Shown: positions 37,576 to 46,686, counted from the first letter of the stretch. The stretch is DNA of 64,000 nucleotides from Gimesia algae (GCF_007746795.1 NZ_CP036343.1:2717369-2781368), one strand, 5' to 3'. Translations and numbers: made by a program. Notes: generated by a model from the letters alone, not told the origin.

Positions 37576-38553
37576 ATGCAGCACCAATCCACACATTCTG
37601 ATTCGCAATCGCGCTGGAATCAGGGTCTGGGTGTCTCTACGCTGGTTCATCTTTTAATCATCGGCAGTCTGTCACTGATCTTCGAACATCAGGTTGGTAC
37701 ACGGTTTTCAGCGGACTCCGATGCGATCCAGACACGCTGGACTCCCGCACAAAAGCAGCTCGAACCAGAAGTACTTGAGCTGATCCCGGTGACCAAACAA
37801 AAAGAACACCCCAGCAACTCTGCCCTGCTTTCGAAATTACCTTCAATCGTAAAACGTTCTTCCGCCCCGGATCCTGAATCACAATCGTCTTATCTTCAGG
37901 GTCCACTCCCTCAGGTGACACAGTATGAAGAAGCGATGACGACAAAATATGGTTCAGAAGTCGTTGGGGCGCTGCTGACCTCAACGGCCCTCGGAAACGC
38001 AGAGGACGGTTCGGGACTGGGAAACGGTAATGGGAAATTCTTCGGCATCAATCCGCAGAGTAAAAAAATCGTTTACGTGGTCGATTCGTCCAATAGTATG
38101 AACTTTCCCCATGAAAGTGAGGGAAAAACCAGACTGGGACGCGTCAAACTCGAACTGGCACGGGCCATTCACTCCCTGGACGAAGACCAGCAGTTTTTTG
38201 TGATCTTCTTCAGCGACATTGCCATCCCCATGCCCGCCCGTGAATTGCAATCCGCGACGAATGATGCAAAACAGAAATACCTGACCTGGGTGGCCCGCGT
38301 ACCCGGTATCGGAATGACAGAACCTTACCAGGCATTGCTGCTGGCTCTGAAATTGCAACCGGATACGATTTACTTTCTGACCGACGGTCAATTCGACCCC
38401 GTGATTGTGAAGTCCTTCAATAAAGTGGCTGCACAGAAAAACCGCAGTCACACAATTACGGTGAATGGGATTTGCTTTGGCAACCTCGAGGGAGAACAGG
38501 CCATTCGGGAACTGGCAGAAAATAATTCGGGGACCTTCACCTTTATTCCCTGA
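37576..38553 (+). CDS. Membrane-anchored von Willebrand factor A domain protein
   Basis: 325 residues from ATG 37576 (AAGGG 6 bases upstream; a GTG 12 bases earlier is less good). One N-terminal helix (GVSTLVHLLIIGSLSLIF, about 20-37) is followed by a low-complexity linker with GSGLGNGNGKFFG, and then a VWA domain at about 158-325: VYVVDSSNSM (MIDAS DxSxS), LDEDQQFFVIFFSD, and YFLTDGQFDP with the third MIDAS Asp. Metal-dependent ligand binding in the periplasm is expected. In planctomycetes such proteins are frequent; the ligand here is unknown. It stands between two intergenic gaps with no operon partner. Confidence 0.85.
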   Translation: MQHQSTHSDSQSRWNQGLGVSTLVHLLIIGSLSLIFEHQVGTRFSADSDAIQTRWTPAQKQLEPEVLELIPVTKQKEHPSNSALLSKLPSIVKRSSAPDPESQSSYLQGPLPQVTQYEEAMTTKYGSEVVGALLTSTALGNAEDGSGLGNGNGKFFGINPQSKKIVYVVDSSNSMNFPHESEGKTRLGRVKLELARAIHSLDEDQQFFVIFFSDIAIPMPARELQSATNDAKQKYLTWVARVPGIGMTEPYQALLLALKLQPDTIYFLTDGQFDPVIVKSFNKVAAQKNRSHTITVNGICFGNLEGEQAIRELAENNSGTFTFIP

Positions 38554-38849
38554 TCCCCCGGCACGAAACGGTACACGCGAACACCAAAGTACTGCTCTCA
38601 TAGATTCTTTAGAGCCATTCAATATCTAAGTCTTTACAGATAAATACTTTTTGGAATAGTATGCCCACTTGCTTTTTTATCACCGTATTTTTTCGCGTGA
38701 TATTTTCAACCGCACTTCGCCTTCTTTGAAGTGAGCAGTTTTGATTGCTTTTCTTTTAAGTAAGTTTCCCCAGCTCGTTATCTGAATCAGTCTAATTGAA
38801 TCCCAGACGATTTAAACAAGCCGTAAGAAAACCTGGATCGCTCAATAAC

Positions 38850-41800
38850 ATGAATTCAACGATCACCGCAAAAACACAACCCCGTAGACGCGGTGTACGC
38901 AAAGGGACGCTGAACTCACCTTCCTTTCTGGCCTTGCTCGGAACTCAGTTTCTGGGAGCAATGAATGACAATATGTTTCGCTGGTTCATCATTCCCATCG
39001 CCAAACCCGAAATCGGTGATGCGAATGCCCTTTCCTTAGGACTGGCTTGCTTCACACTCCCTTATCTGCTGCTGGCCAGTGTCGCCGGTTATCTGGCAGA
39101 CCGTTTCAGTAAACGCACGGTGATCATTGCCTGTAAAGTCGCAGAGATCATCATTATGATCGCGGGGGTCTGTGCAGTTCTAATCGGCAATCTCTATCTG
39201 CTGTTTTTCATTGTGGCCCTCATGGGCTGTCAAAGCGCGCTCTTCGGTCCTGCCAAATTTGGCAGTATCCCCGAAATGCTTCGTGATAATCGTCTCTCAC
39301 GCGGCAACGGTATCATGGGATTGACTACCGTCGTGTCATCGGCCCTGGGATTTATTGCAGGTAATTACCTGTACCATTTCACGCAACCCAGTCTCTCCAC
39401 CCCAGGTTCATTTAGTGATATCAGTTTCGCCGCTTTCACACTGGTGGGTGTTGCGATACTGGGAACTCTCACCAGCCTGAAAATCAGGAAGCTGGAACCG
39501 GCTGCTCCTGATCGGGGGTTCCCGTATAATCCCGCCAAAGAAACCTGGCATCAAATGCAGCTGCTCACCAGCAGCACCCCTCTGCTGCGAACCGCTTTAG
39601 GAGTCGCTTTTTTCTGGATGCTTGCTTCACTGGCACAGATGAACGTGGATACGTACGGCATTAATGAACTGAATCTGACCCAGAAAGATATCGGCCCGCT
39701 ACTGGGCATCCTCGTCTTTGGCGTTGCATTGGGTAGTATCCTCGCAGGTGTCTGGTCTTCCGGACGTATCGAACTGGGAATCGTCCCACTGGGAGCAGCG
39801 GGGATCGTCATCACTTCCCTGCTGCTCTACTTCACCGGAAACAGCGTCATCCCCGGATCCGAATCGAATTCGCAACTGCTGTACGGTCTCTCCCTGCTCT
39901 GGCTCTTTCTGCTGGGCGTCAGTTCCGGACTGTTTGATATTCCCCTGGAAACGTTTCTACAGCATCGCAGTGATGTCGAAACTCGAGGCAGTATATTGGC
40001 GGCTGCCAACTTCCTGGCATTTCTGTTTATTCTGATCGCATCCTTTGGCTTCTGGGTGATGCAGGCAAAACTCGAAATGTCCGCCAGCCAGATCTTCATG
40101 GTTCTGGGCCTGCTCACCATTCCAGTCGGGATCTATATTTTCAAGCTGCTTCCCAACGCAACGATCCGCTTCATGGTCTGGCTGGTCAGTTGTACGATTT
40201 ATAAACTGCGAGTGAAGGGACTCAAAAATCTGCCTCCCAAAGGAGGCGCCCTGCTGGTCGCCAATCATGTCTCCTGGCTGGATGGCGTGTTCCTGATTCT
40301 GACATCCACGCGCCCCGTCCGAATGATCGCCTATTCTACTTACGTACAAGGTCCCTGGGTCGCCTGGCTGACGAAGCTGTATAATACCATCCCCATCAAT
40401 GTGGAAGATGGTCCGAAAGCATTAATGCGATCCATCAAAACAGCCCGATCTGCCATTGAAGATGGAGAATTAGTCTGTATCTTTGCAGAAGGGAAATTGA
40501 CTCGTTCGGGATACCTGCAGCCTTTTCAATCGGGTCTGATGAAGATCATTAAAGGCACCGGTGCACCGGTGATACCTGTCTATATTGATGAACTCTGGGG
40601 GAGCATCTTTAGTTTTCATGGCGGAAAGTTTTTCTGGAAAAAACCCCGCAGGTGGCCTTACCCCGTTTCGATTCGTTTTGGGAAGCCTATTCTTCACCCG
40701 GAGAATGAAAAGCACGTCCGTAAGGTAGTACAAAACCTGGGAGTCGAATCAGCCAATTTTCGAAAGACATATCAAATGATAGCGCCAAGATTGTTTCTGA
40801 GAAAATGTAAGAGTCGACGATTCCAGCAAAAAGTAGCTGATTCAACCGGGGTAGAACTGACCGGCGGAAAATTATTGACCGGCGCACTGCTGATGAGGCG
40901 ACTGCTCAACAAATACGTTCTGAAGCAGGATGAAAAAATGGTCGGCGTCCTGCTGCCCCCCTCCGTCGGTGGGTCTGCTGTCAATGCCAGCCTCGCGATC
41001 TCAGGCCGCGTGCCCATCAATCTGAACTACACCCTGTCTGACAGTGATATCAATTATTGTATCAGGGAGGCAGGTATTAAAACGGTACTCACCAGCAGTA
41101 AGTTCCTGGAAAAAAAGCCCATCGAAATGGAAGCGAATGTGGTCCTGGTCGATGAAATCAAACTCAAAGCATCGCTGTTTGATAAACTCATCTGTCTGTT
41201 CATGGCATTCATTGTCCCGGCCTGGTTGATTGAACGTATCATTGGCCTGACTCGGGTCAGCTCAGACGATCTGAGTACTGTCATTTTCACTTCCGGTTCC
41301 ACAGGACAACCCAAGGGAGTCATGCTGACTCACCACAATATCATTTCCAATATCAACTCAGCCGATGACCTGCTGCAACTCTCCCCCCGAGATTGCATTC
41401 TGGGAATCCTGCCTTTCTTTCATTCGTTTGGTTATACGATTGCACTCTGGATGCCTTTCGCCAGAAACATGCGGTCCTGTTATCACTTTAATCCCACCGA
41501 CGCCCGCACCGTGGGGAAAATGATTGAGAAATATAAAGTCACACTCTTCACTTCTACGCCTACGTTTCTCAGGCACTATTTGAAACGCTGCACACGGGAA
41601 CAATTTCAGTCACTGGACATTGTGATTACCGGCGCAGAAAAACTGCCTCAGAGTCTGGCAAAAGAATTCGAAGCGAAGTTTGGAATCTTCCCGACTGAAG
41701 GTTACGGCACGACAGAGCTGTCTCCGGTTGCTGCGGTCAACGTTCCCCCCACACGACAGCTGGATCCGACAGAAGTCAGTGCCAAACCGGGAACTGTAGG

Positions 41801-42377
41801 TCGTCCGATCCCCTGTGTGATGGCCAAAACCGTTGACCCCGATACCGGGGAAGATCTCCCTGACGGACAGGAAGGCCTGCTGTTCATCAAGGGGCCGAAT
41901 GTCATGAAAGGCTATCTGAATAATCCGGAAAAAACAGCAGAGGTCATTCTCGACGGCTGGTACAATACCGGTGACTTTGCCACCATCGATGATGAAGGAT
42001 TTATCTCGATCACCGGCAGGCAGACCCGCTTCTCCAAAATTGGCGGAGAAATGGTGCCTCATCTCAGGATTGAAGAACTCATCATCGATATCGTGAACAA
42101 CCCGGAGGAAGATGAACCCGAAGTGCAGGTCGCGGTGACGTCGGTTCCCGATCCCAAAAAAGGCGAACGCTTGATCGTCCTGCATAAGCGGCTGCAAATT
42201 CCAGTCGACGAGATCCTCAAACAACTCGCCAGCGAGAATCTACCGAATCTCTGGATGCCTTCCAGCGACAGTTTTCTGGAAGTCGAAACGATTCCCCTGT
42301 TGGGCACCGGCAAACTCGATCTGGCAAAAATCAAGCAGGTCGCCTGTGAAGCCTTTGCAGCCGAAGTCACCAGCTGA
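38850..42377 (+). CDS. Fused lysophospholipid flippase / acyltransferase / acyl-ACP synthetase (LplT-PlsC-Aas type)
   Basis: 1175 residues from ATG 38850. Domains in order: an MFS transporter of LplT type (about 15-410, QFLGAMNDNMFRWFIIPIAK at helix 1); a PlsC acyltransferase (about 425-640) with NHVSWLD (HxxxxD, His about 473), EGKLTRSG and PVIPVYID; and an AMP-binding acyl-ACP synthetase (about 665-1170) with FTSGSTGQPKGVMLTHHN (about 812), GYGTTELSPVAAVN and GWYNTGD. In E. coli LplT and Aas are separate proteins that import lysophospholipid and re-acylate it at the inner membrane; here the whole cycle is on one chain, an arrangement known in several phyla. Confidence 0.92.
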   Translation: MNSTITAKTQPRRRGVRKGTLNSPSFLALLGTQFLGAMNDNMFRWFIIPIAKPEIGDANALSLGLACFTLPYLLLASVAGYLADRFSKRTVIIACKVAEIIIMIAGVCAVLIGNLYLLFFIVALMGCQSALFGPAKFGSIPEMLRDNRLSRGNGIMGLTTVVSSALGFIAGNYLYHFTQPSLSTPGSFSDISFAAFTLVGVAILGTLTSLKIRKLEPAAPDRGFPYNPAKETWHQMQLLTSSTPLLRTALGVAFFWMLASLAQMNVDTYGINELNLTQKDIGPLLGILVFGVALGSILAGVWSSGRIELGIVPLGAAGIVITSLLLYFTGNSVIPGSESNSQLLYGLSLLWLFLLGVSSGLFDIPLETFLQHRSDVETRGSILAAANFLAFLFILIASFGFWVMQAKLEMSASQIFMVLGLLTIPVGIYIFKLLPNATIRFMVWLVSCTIYKLRVKGLKNLPPKGGALLVANHVSWLDGVFLILTSTRPVRMIAYSTYVQGPWVAWLTKLYNTIPINVEDGPKALMRSIKTARSAIEDGELVCIFAEGKLTRSGYLQPFQSGLMKIIKGTGAPVIPVYIDELWGSIFSFHGGKFFWKKPRRWPYPVSIRFGKPILHPENEKHVRKVVQNLGVESANFRKTYQMIAPRLFLRKCKSRRFQQKVADSTGVELTGGKLLTGALLMRRLLNKYVLKQDEKMVGVLLPPSVGGSAVNASLAISGRVPINLNYTLSDSDINYCIREAGIKTVLTSSKFLEKKPIEMEANVVLVDEIKLKASLFDKLICLFMAFIVPAWLIERIIGLTRVSSDDLSTVIFTSGSTGQPKGVMLTHHNIISNINSADDLLQLSPRDCILGILPFFHSFGYTIALWMPFARNMRSCYHFNPTDARTVGKMIEKYKVTLFTSTPTFLRHYLKRCTREQFQSLDIVITGAEKLPQSLAKEFEAKFGIFPTEGYGTTELSPVAAVNVPPTRQLDPTEVSAKPGTVGRPIPCVMAKTVDPDTGEDLPDGQEGLLFIKGPNVMKGYLNNPEKTAEVILDGWYNTGDFATIDDEGFISITGRQTRFSKIGGEMVPHLRIEELIIDIVNNPEEDEPEVQVAVTSVPDPKKGERLIVLHKRLQIPVDEILKQLASENLPNLWMPSSDSFLEVETIPLLGTGKLDLAKIKQVACEAFAAEVTS

Positions 42378-42495
42378 TAACATGATGCGTACTTTACCTG
42401 CTTTAGCGATGTGCATTCCACACATCTTTCGCTCTCGCAACAACTATCGCAGATTTTCCGAAAACTGCGTTAGGTTTTGGGGTCTCAAGAGTCCA

Positions 42496-42581
42496 TTAGT
42501 GTAAAGAACGGGCCATTGTATAGTGAAAATCGTTTTTTAGCGTGAAATCACTATGTTGTAACCGTTTAGCGATAGTGTAAG
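42496..42581 (+). promoter_or_regulatory. Repeated TAGTG sites upstream of lexA
   Basis: The 100 bases ahead of lexA carry recurring half-sites: TTAGTGTAAAG (42496), TATAGTGAAAA (42519), TAGCGTGAAATCACTA (42538-42553, with GTGA/TCAC symmetry) and GATAGTGTAAG (42571). LexA usually represses its own gene, so these are candidate operators for a lineage-specific SOS box. They do not match the proteobacterial CTGT-N8-ACAG or the Gram-positive GAAC-N4-GTTC box. Confidence 0.35.
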
Positions 42582-42597
42582 TGATAAGGAAGCAGGC

Positions 42598-43206
42598 ATG
42601 ATAAATCAAAATGTCAAATTGACGGAGCGGCAACTGGCGATCTACCAATTTCTGAAAGACAAAATTGTCAACCGTGGTTATGGCCCCACGGTCAGAGAAA
42701 TTGGTGACGCATTTGATATCCGATCCCCCAATGGGGTTATGGGACACCTGAAGGCCCTGGAACGCAAAGGGTTGATCAAACGCAAATCCCATATATCCCG
42801 ATCTATTCAACTCTGTGACAATGCACAGAAACCGGCAAATGTTACTTTTTTCGGTTCACTGCAGGCAGGCACACCCATCATTCCACCGGCGGCAGATGAC
42901 GCACAGGTGGATTTCAGTACCCTGTTTGAGAGTGGCGACAATTTCTGCCTGAAAGTCAAAGGCACCTCCATGATTGAAGCACAGATTCAAGACGGAGATT
43001 TTGTCGTTGTCAAAAAACAGGATACCTGCCAGCAGGGCGAGATCGTCGTTGCACTGGTCGATAATCAGGAAGCCACATTGAAACGCTTCTATCAGGAAGC
43101 AGACCGTGTGAGACTCGAACCTGCCAACTCGACCATGTCACCCATCTATTCCACCGATGTCAAAGTACTGGGCGTCGTGAAAGGTGTCATCCGCAAATTT
43201 AACTGA
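42598..43206 (+). CDS. lexA: LexA repressor (SOS regulator)
   Basis: 202 residues, normal length. The ATG is preceded by AAGGA. The N-terminal winged helix is LTERQLAIYQFLKDKIVNRG and PTVREIGDAFDIRSPNGVMG. The self-cleavage site is Ala90-Gly91 (SLQAGTPI). The catalytic Ser124 is in KGTSMIEA and Lys162 in EATLKRF, so RecA-stimulated autoproteolysis should work. 'MIEA' replaces the common 'MIDA/MIED'. The upstream 100 bases contain several TAGTG half-sites that may be its operator. No other SOS gene is adjacent. Confidence 0.96.
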   Translation: MINQNVKLTERQLAIYQFLKDKIVNRGYGPTVREIGDAFDIRSPNGVMGHLKALERKGLIKRKSHISRSIQLCDNAQKPANVTFFGSLQAGTPIIPPAADDAQVDFSTLFESGDNFCLKVKGTSMIEAQIQDGDFVVVKKQDTCQQGEIVVALVDNQEATLKRFYQEADRVRLEPANSTMSPIYSTDVKVLGVVKGVIRKFN

Positions 43207-43236
43207 GCGACTGCTGCCTGACTAATTCGGGCCAGA

Positions 43237-43785
43237 CTACAACGTCATTTGATTTCGAGCCAGGGTAATCAGCATTGTTGCCGGTAGTGGTTCTGCGCCA
43301 AGTTGCCGCAGCATGTTGACAACTTGCGCGGTGGTGTATTGCGCGTGCGTGCAAACATGCAGCAGAATATCTACACAGCGTGTCTGTTGGACGCGTCCTT
43401 TTCCACTGCTTGTGCTCCGTTTACTGACCAGTTCATCCAGCATTTCGGGAGAAAGCTGGTCCAGATACTCAATCCAGCGCTGTTCCTGTTTATTCCATTT
43501 CTGTTTCAGCTCTCCCAGCGATTCGATTCCACCTGTTCCTCGTTGATTGCCAGGCAGCGCGTCTGCCAGATCGCCAGGTAAAACAGGAGCCTCATGACCA
43601 AGGAGAGCTTCCAGCCAGACATACTCGGCCGCATACAGATGCAGCAGGGATCTCCAGACTGCCCCCTGTCCGATAGTAAAACTCTAATGAAGCTGCTTTT
43701 CCGAAAGCGTGGCTGCCGAGTCCAACAATGCCTGGTTCACCCATCTCCGGTGTTCATGTAAACGAGTTATGATTTGGACTGCCAT
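43237..43785 (-). pseudogene. DinB-family (DinB/YfiT-fold) gene interrupted by one in-frame amber codon
   Basis: The frame from ATG 43785 to the stop at 43237 would give 182 residues but has a single TAG at codon 34 (43684-43686). Codons 1-33 read through ...LSEKQLH, then the stop, then SFTIGQGAVWRSLLHLYAAE and onward in the same frame, with no frameshift. The three metal-binding histidines of the DinB helical bundle survive: LLHLYAAEYVW and HVCTHAQYTT. A Glu or Gln codon changed by one base would explain it. This is either a fresh pseudogene, a sequencing error or read-through; translation could not restart sensibly before 43443. It is convergent with lexA. Confidence 0.85.
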
Positions 43786-43810
43786 TTGAATTTCCCTGAA
43801 TCTGTTTAGT

Positions 43811-43897
43811 CTGCGTTCAGCTTTAATGTAGCATCTCCAGAGCCATTTGGACCGAGTATTATCGCGTGAGAAACGCTATGGTTAAATGTGATGCGCC
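43811..43897 (-). repeat. Dispersed intergenic repeat, copy D
   Basis: It is inverted relative to copies A-C; in the common orientation it reads GGCGCATCACATTTAACCAT ... GGAGATGCTACATTAAAGCT. The arms TAGCGTTTC and GGAGATGCTA have each drifted by one base but still pair partly through G-T. It lies 25 bases upstream of the DinB-family start codon, in a 380-base gap that holds nothing else recognisable before tRNA-Ala. Confidence 0.78.
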
Positions 43898-44165
43898 CCG
43901 GGTAATTCTATTACTAATAAAGATGATCACGCGATACCCGATACGGTTCACTCAGAGAGAGCTGAATTTCACTCCCGTCCCGGGGTTCACGGTTCAGAAG
44001 TAAAAATGCCTAAGCCTGCACACTGTTTCCACTTGCAGCGAGCAGTTTTTGTTTTCCCGGCACGATATTTGAGCGTTTTTTCATTTAGATTGTTTCTCAG
44101 CTCTTGAATTGCCGAAACTATTTTCTATCCTTAGCCTTAGATTCATCAGGAATCAACACCAATCA

Positions 44166-44238
44166 GGGGGATTAGCTCAGTTGGGAGAGCGTTTGGCTGG
44201 CAGCCAAAAGGTCACCGGTTCGAGCCCGGTATCCTCCA
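44166..44238 (+). tRNA. tRNA-Ala (anticodon GGC)
   Basis: A 73-nt cloverleaf: acceptor GGGGGAT with ATCCTCC and discriminator A44238; D-arm GCTCAGTTGGGAGAGC; anticodon stem TTTGG/CCAAA around loop CTGGCAG, giving anticodon GGC for alanine GCC/GCU; T-arm ACCGGTTCGAGCCCGGT. CCA is not encoded (next bases are CTT). A terminator follows within 4 bases. Confidence 0.97.
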
Positions 44239-44241
44239 CTT

Positions 44242-44276
44242 AAAGCCACTTGCAGTATTCTGCGGGTGGCTTTTTT
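44242..44276 (+). terminator. Rho-independent terminator after tRNA-Ala
   Basis: AAAGCCAC (44242-44249) pairs with GTGGCTTT (44266-44273), with an inner GCAG/CTGC pair, followed by TTTT. A standard intrinsic terminator directly after the tRNA. Confidence 0.85.
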
Positions 44277-44316
44277 GTTTTGACCTACTCCTGAAACGAA
44301 CCTGTTAAAAACAAAA

Positions 44317-44356
44317 AAGGTCGCCCCGTCTCTCATCGGAAAGACGGGACGACCTT
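44317..44356 (-). terminator. Rho-independent terminator of the Flp-like pilin gene
   Basis: On the minus strand a strong hairpin (AAGGTCGtCCCGTCTT with its complement AGACGGGgCGACCTT) is followed by TTTTTTG. It begins about 65 bases after the pilin stop codon and faces the tRNA terminator from the opposite strand. Confidence 0.8.
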
Positions 44357-44420
44357 CGGCTACCACATGCCCGGTCAGTTGAGCCTCAGGGGTAAATCTC
44401 CCCGAAGAACCCACATCTAT

Positions 44421-44948
44421 TTATCTCTGTTGTACATGGGGAGTGGGTGACGTCTGAGGCTCCGGAATCACTTTCTCTTCTCCAGGCACACAGCCAGGGC
44501 AATCCAGATTCGGCCCCTCAATCACGTCTTCCTGAACTGTTCCTGGTTTACAGTGTTCGCAGGGCTGATCCACCACTTCTGGTTCCAAAACTAAATCCTC
44601 GGAGTAACTCCCTTGCGTGCCGCCGTAGTTAAGGCCATTACCCACGACATTGCAGCTGTTGTACCCCAGAACTGCTCCGCCGCGCGGATAATTGTAGTAA
44701 CACGATCCTGAATAGAAGGCTTTAAATTTTCCGAAGTAGCTGCGCGAATAATATCCACTGTATGCGTAGCTCTGATTCAACGAGGAAATCGCGGTCCCGA
44801 TATCGGAAAACTCACTGATGACAGCTGTCTGAACGTAACTTAAGCCGACAATCATCGCCAGGACGGCAACGGTCAGGATGATGACCAGCTCAGCCGAGAG
44901 AACGAATCCACCTTCATCGCTCCAGAACTGATTGACTAATTGATGCAT
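44421..44948 (-). CDS. Flp-like type IVb pilin with Cys-rich extension
   Basis: 175 residues, with GGAG ahead of the ATG. The N-terminus QFWSDEGGFVLSAELVIILT followed by a single hydrophobic helix and then SYVQTAVISEFSDIGTAISS is the prepilin pattern: short leader, Gly before the cleavage site, Glu at about position +5 or +6, then an assembly helix, as in Flp/Tad pilins. Flp pilins are normally 50-80 residues. Here a Tyr/Gly-rich middle (YAYSGYYSRSYFG) and a tail with CEHCKPG and CPGCVPG pairs add about 100 residues, suggesting a planctomycete minor pilin or pseudopilin. No tad assembly genes are nearby. Confidence 0.65.
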   Translation of the reverse strand: MHQLVNQFWSDEGGFVLSAELVIILTVAVLAMIVGLSYVQTAVISEFSDIGTAISSLNQSYAYSGYYSRSYFGKFKAFYSGSCYYNYPRGGAVLGYNSCNVVGNGLNYGGTQGSYSEDLVLEPEVVDQPCEHCKPGTVQEDVIEGPNLDCPGCVPGEEKVIPEPQTSPTPHVQQR

Positions 44949-46099
44949 GGGAAGCTCCTTTTTATCTTGATGTTCCGCGTTTTTGATTGAAAAGTCTGCT
45001 TGATCCGCTTTGGAGAATCACTCCAGCACGTACAGGATTCAACAGCATGAAACAGACTGGTCTTTGACCAGATCAATCACTGCTGTTGCACGATAAATTG
45101 TTATTCTCTCAGGGACTTTTCCCTGTCACTGACACTGTTGATCGATTGAAAAACGCCGATTGGCTAAAGCGGGAGAGGAAAGTTTCTCAGGCTTTCCTTT
45201 TCTGGTTTTCGAGGCGGAACTCAATTACCTCACTCACCATAAAATCAGGGTAAATACCAGAAGTTCTCTCCGCTTCAGTCAATCAGTCATCGGTGGTCTC
45301 TCAGGTCACCGACTTGTGTAACGGTCTCTCAGGTCGCCACACACTCTCTCTATGCGTTTGGCCTCTCCTGTCGCATTCAGACAGGTGAAGCTATTTGTTA
45401 ATGGAATAACCGTCATATCCGGCATTTTCAGTAACTCCCGAATAACCGGCATGCTTGTTACATTAGGCAATATGCGTGCCATGCAGAAAACAGTTATCAA
45501 AGTTACAAACCAGATTTTCGATATAAACCATATAACTGGAAGAACTTATAAATTCGGAATAAAACCACTTCTAAAAGGTTGTGGTAACTGAGATTCTCGA
45601 GAACGACCTGGAATGTTCAGATTGCTTTACAGCGAGTTTAACGTTTTTGATAAGAAATCTGGTCGTATCGGTTATGACGATCAGGCAGGTAACGCAGCTC
45701 ATAGAATGGGTATCAGGACCGCTGGCGGGGGTTTTGAGCTGCTGAGAATGTAATTCCAGTTGATTCAACTACTTACAGCCTGCGTTGCCAGGCTGTGTCC
45801 AGTTTGACTGTAGCGTCTCCAAGGCCATTTGGAGCGAGTACAATAGACTGCGAGACGTTATGGTTAAATCTGATGCGCTCTGGTGAAGAGCAGAATAAAG
45901 AGGGACGGGCAGGGATAGTTATTTCACTGCTGGGACAGAATGAAGGCCGCAGGTCATTCCACCTTAATTCATTAAAACTTTCACAACACCCATCTTGTTC
46001 ATCTTTACATTAACGGTGGTCTATGGTCAAAATACTGTTCTGGGCCATTACAACTTGGGTCGGTCTAACGCTCTATCAAGCAGTTGAGAAAAGAGAACC
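44949..46099. other. Long intergenic region holding repeat copy E
   Basis: About 1150 bases lie between the pilin and the small lipoprotein gene. Apart from repeat copy E at its right side, I recognise no gene. Short open frames (for example 45352-45591 on the plus strand) lack ribosome sites and family resemblance. A local near-duplication of CGGTCTCTCAGGTC occurs around 45294-45334. Confidence 0.45.
45793..45879 (-). repeat. Dispersed intergenic repeat, copy E
   Basis: Minus orientation. In the common orientation it reads AGCGCATCAGATTTAACCAT ... GGAGACGCTACAGTCAAACT, with an almost complete outer stem (AACGTCTC with GGAGACGCTA) and the inner CCAAATGGCCTTGG symmetry. It is 220 bases upstream of the lipoprotein gene, which has copy F on its other side in the same orientation. 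Confidence 0.82.
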
Positions 46100-46555
46100 A
46101 TGAAGAATTGGACACATTTGAATTATTCAGCGGTGGTATTACTGTCACTGGTCTGCCTGGCGAGTTCATGCCAAAAGTCTGAACGAGACTTACTGGTCGG
46201 GCGCTGGCAGAACTCAAGCGGTCCCAACATGATTTTCAATAAAGACGGAAGCGTCTACAGCGTGCATCAGGGGCAACGGCGCAAGGGGGCCTATTACCTT
46301 GATATGGAAACGAAACCGAAGCAGATGGTTCTCGACATGCGAAAAACTGAGATCAATGCGGTTCTATTTTTTGATTTCAATGCTTTCTCAGAAAAACACT
46401 TCGAGCTGACACCTACCTATGTGCAGAGAACTGGCGGACGGAAAAGAAAGTCTGACCTGTCACGAAAATTACTGTTCCAGAAAATCGACCCGAACGATCC
46501 CACGATGGGCATCAATCGTTTTTCAGCAGAAGCAACTCCGACAGAAACTCCGTAA
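46100..46555 (+). CDS. Small lipoprotein, unknown function
   Basis: 151 residues. The signal AVVLLSLVCLASSC gives a lipobox (LASSC) and probable lipid anchor at Cys24. The mature part starts ERDLLVGRWQNSSGPNMIFN, then KDGSVYSVHQGQRRKGAYYL: a beta-rich lipocalin-like layout of the 'L-x-G-x-W' type seen in small envelope lipoproteins. No catalytic pattern is seen. GAGAA precedes the ATG. The gene is flanked on both sides by copies E and F of the dispersed repeat in the same orientation, so it could be framed as a unit, although no target-site duplication is evident. Confidence 0.6.
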   Translation: MKNWTHLNYSAVVLLSLVCLASSCQKSERDLLVGRWQNSSGPNMIFNKDGSVYSVHQGQRRKGAYYLDMETKPKQMVLDMRKTEINAVLFFDFNAFSEKHFELTPTYVQRTGGRKRKSDLSRKLLFQKIDPNDPTMGINRFSAEATPTETP

Positions 46556-46570
46556 ACAGTCGATTCGAAT

Positions 46571-46655
46571 GTTTCCAGTTTTACTGTAGCGTCTTCAGTT
46601 CCATTCGGACCGAGTATATTAGACTGAGAGACGTCTTGCTAACGTGCGATGCGCT
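46571..46655 (-). repeat. Dispersed intergenic repeat, copy F
   Basis: Minus orientation, 85 bases. In the common orientation it ends GAAGACGCTACAGTAAAACT and carries GACGTCTCTCAGTC on the left arm and TCCGAATGG in the centre. It begins 15 bases after the lipoprotein stop codon and precedes the terminator at 46687, so it lies within the 3' untranslated region of that gene. Confidence 0.8.
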
Positions 46656-46686
46656 CTACATAGTGTAAAAGAACAGACGCGCATAA

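Noticed and set aside
43237..43785. Frameshift as the explanation for the broken DinB-family gene
   Set aside because: Translating through shows both parts in the same frame with only one TAG codon between them, so it is a nonsense change, not a shift.
44172..44414. Minus-strand frame of 80 codons
   Set aside because: It is antisense to tRNA-Ala and covers two terminators; the protein is the familiar spurious product read opposite tRNA genes.
45352..45591. Plus-strand frame of 79 codons in the 1.1-kb gap
   Set aside because: No ribosome site, no recognisable fold and no conserved neighbour. Not supported strongly enough to list as a gene.
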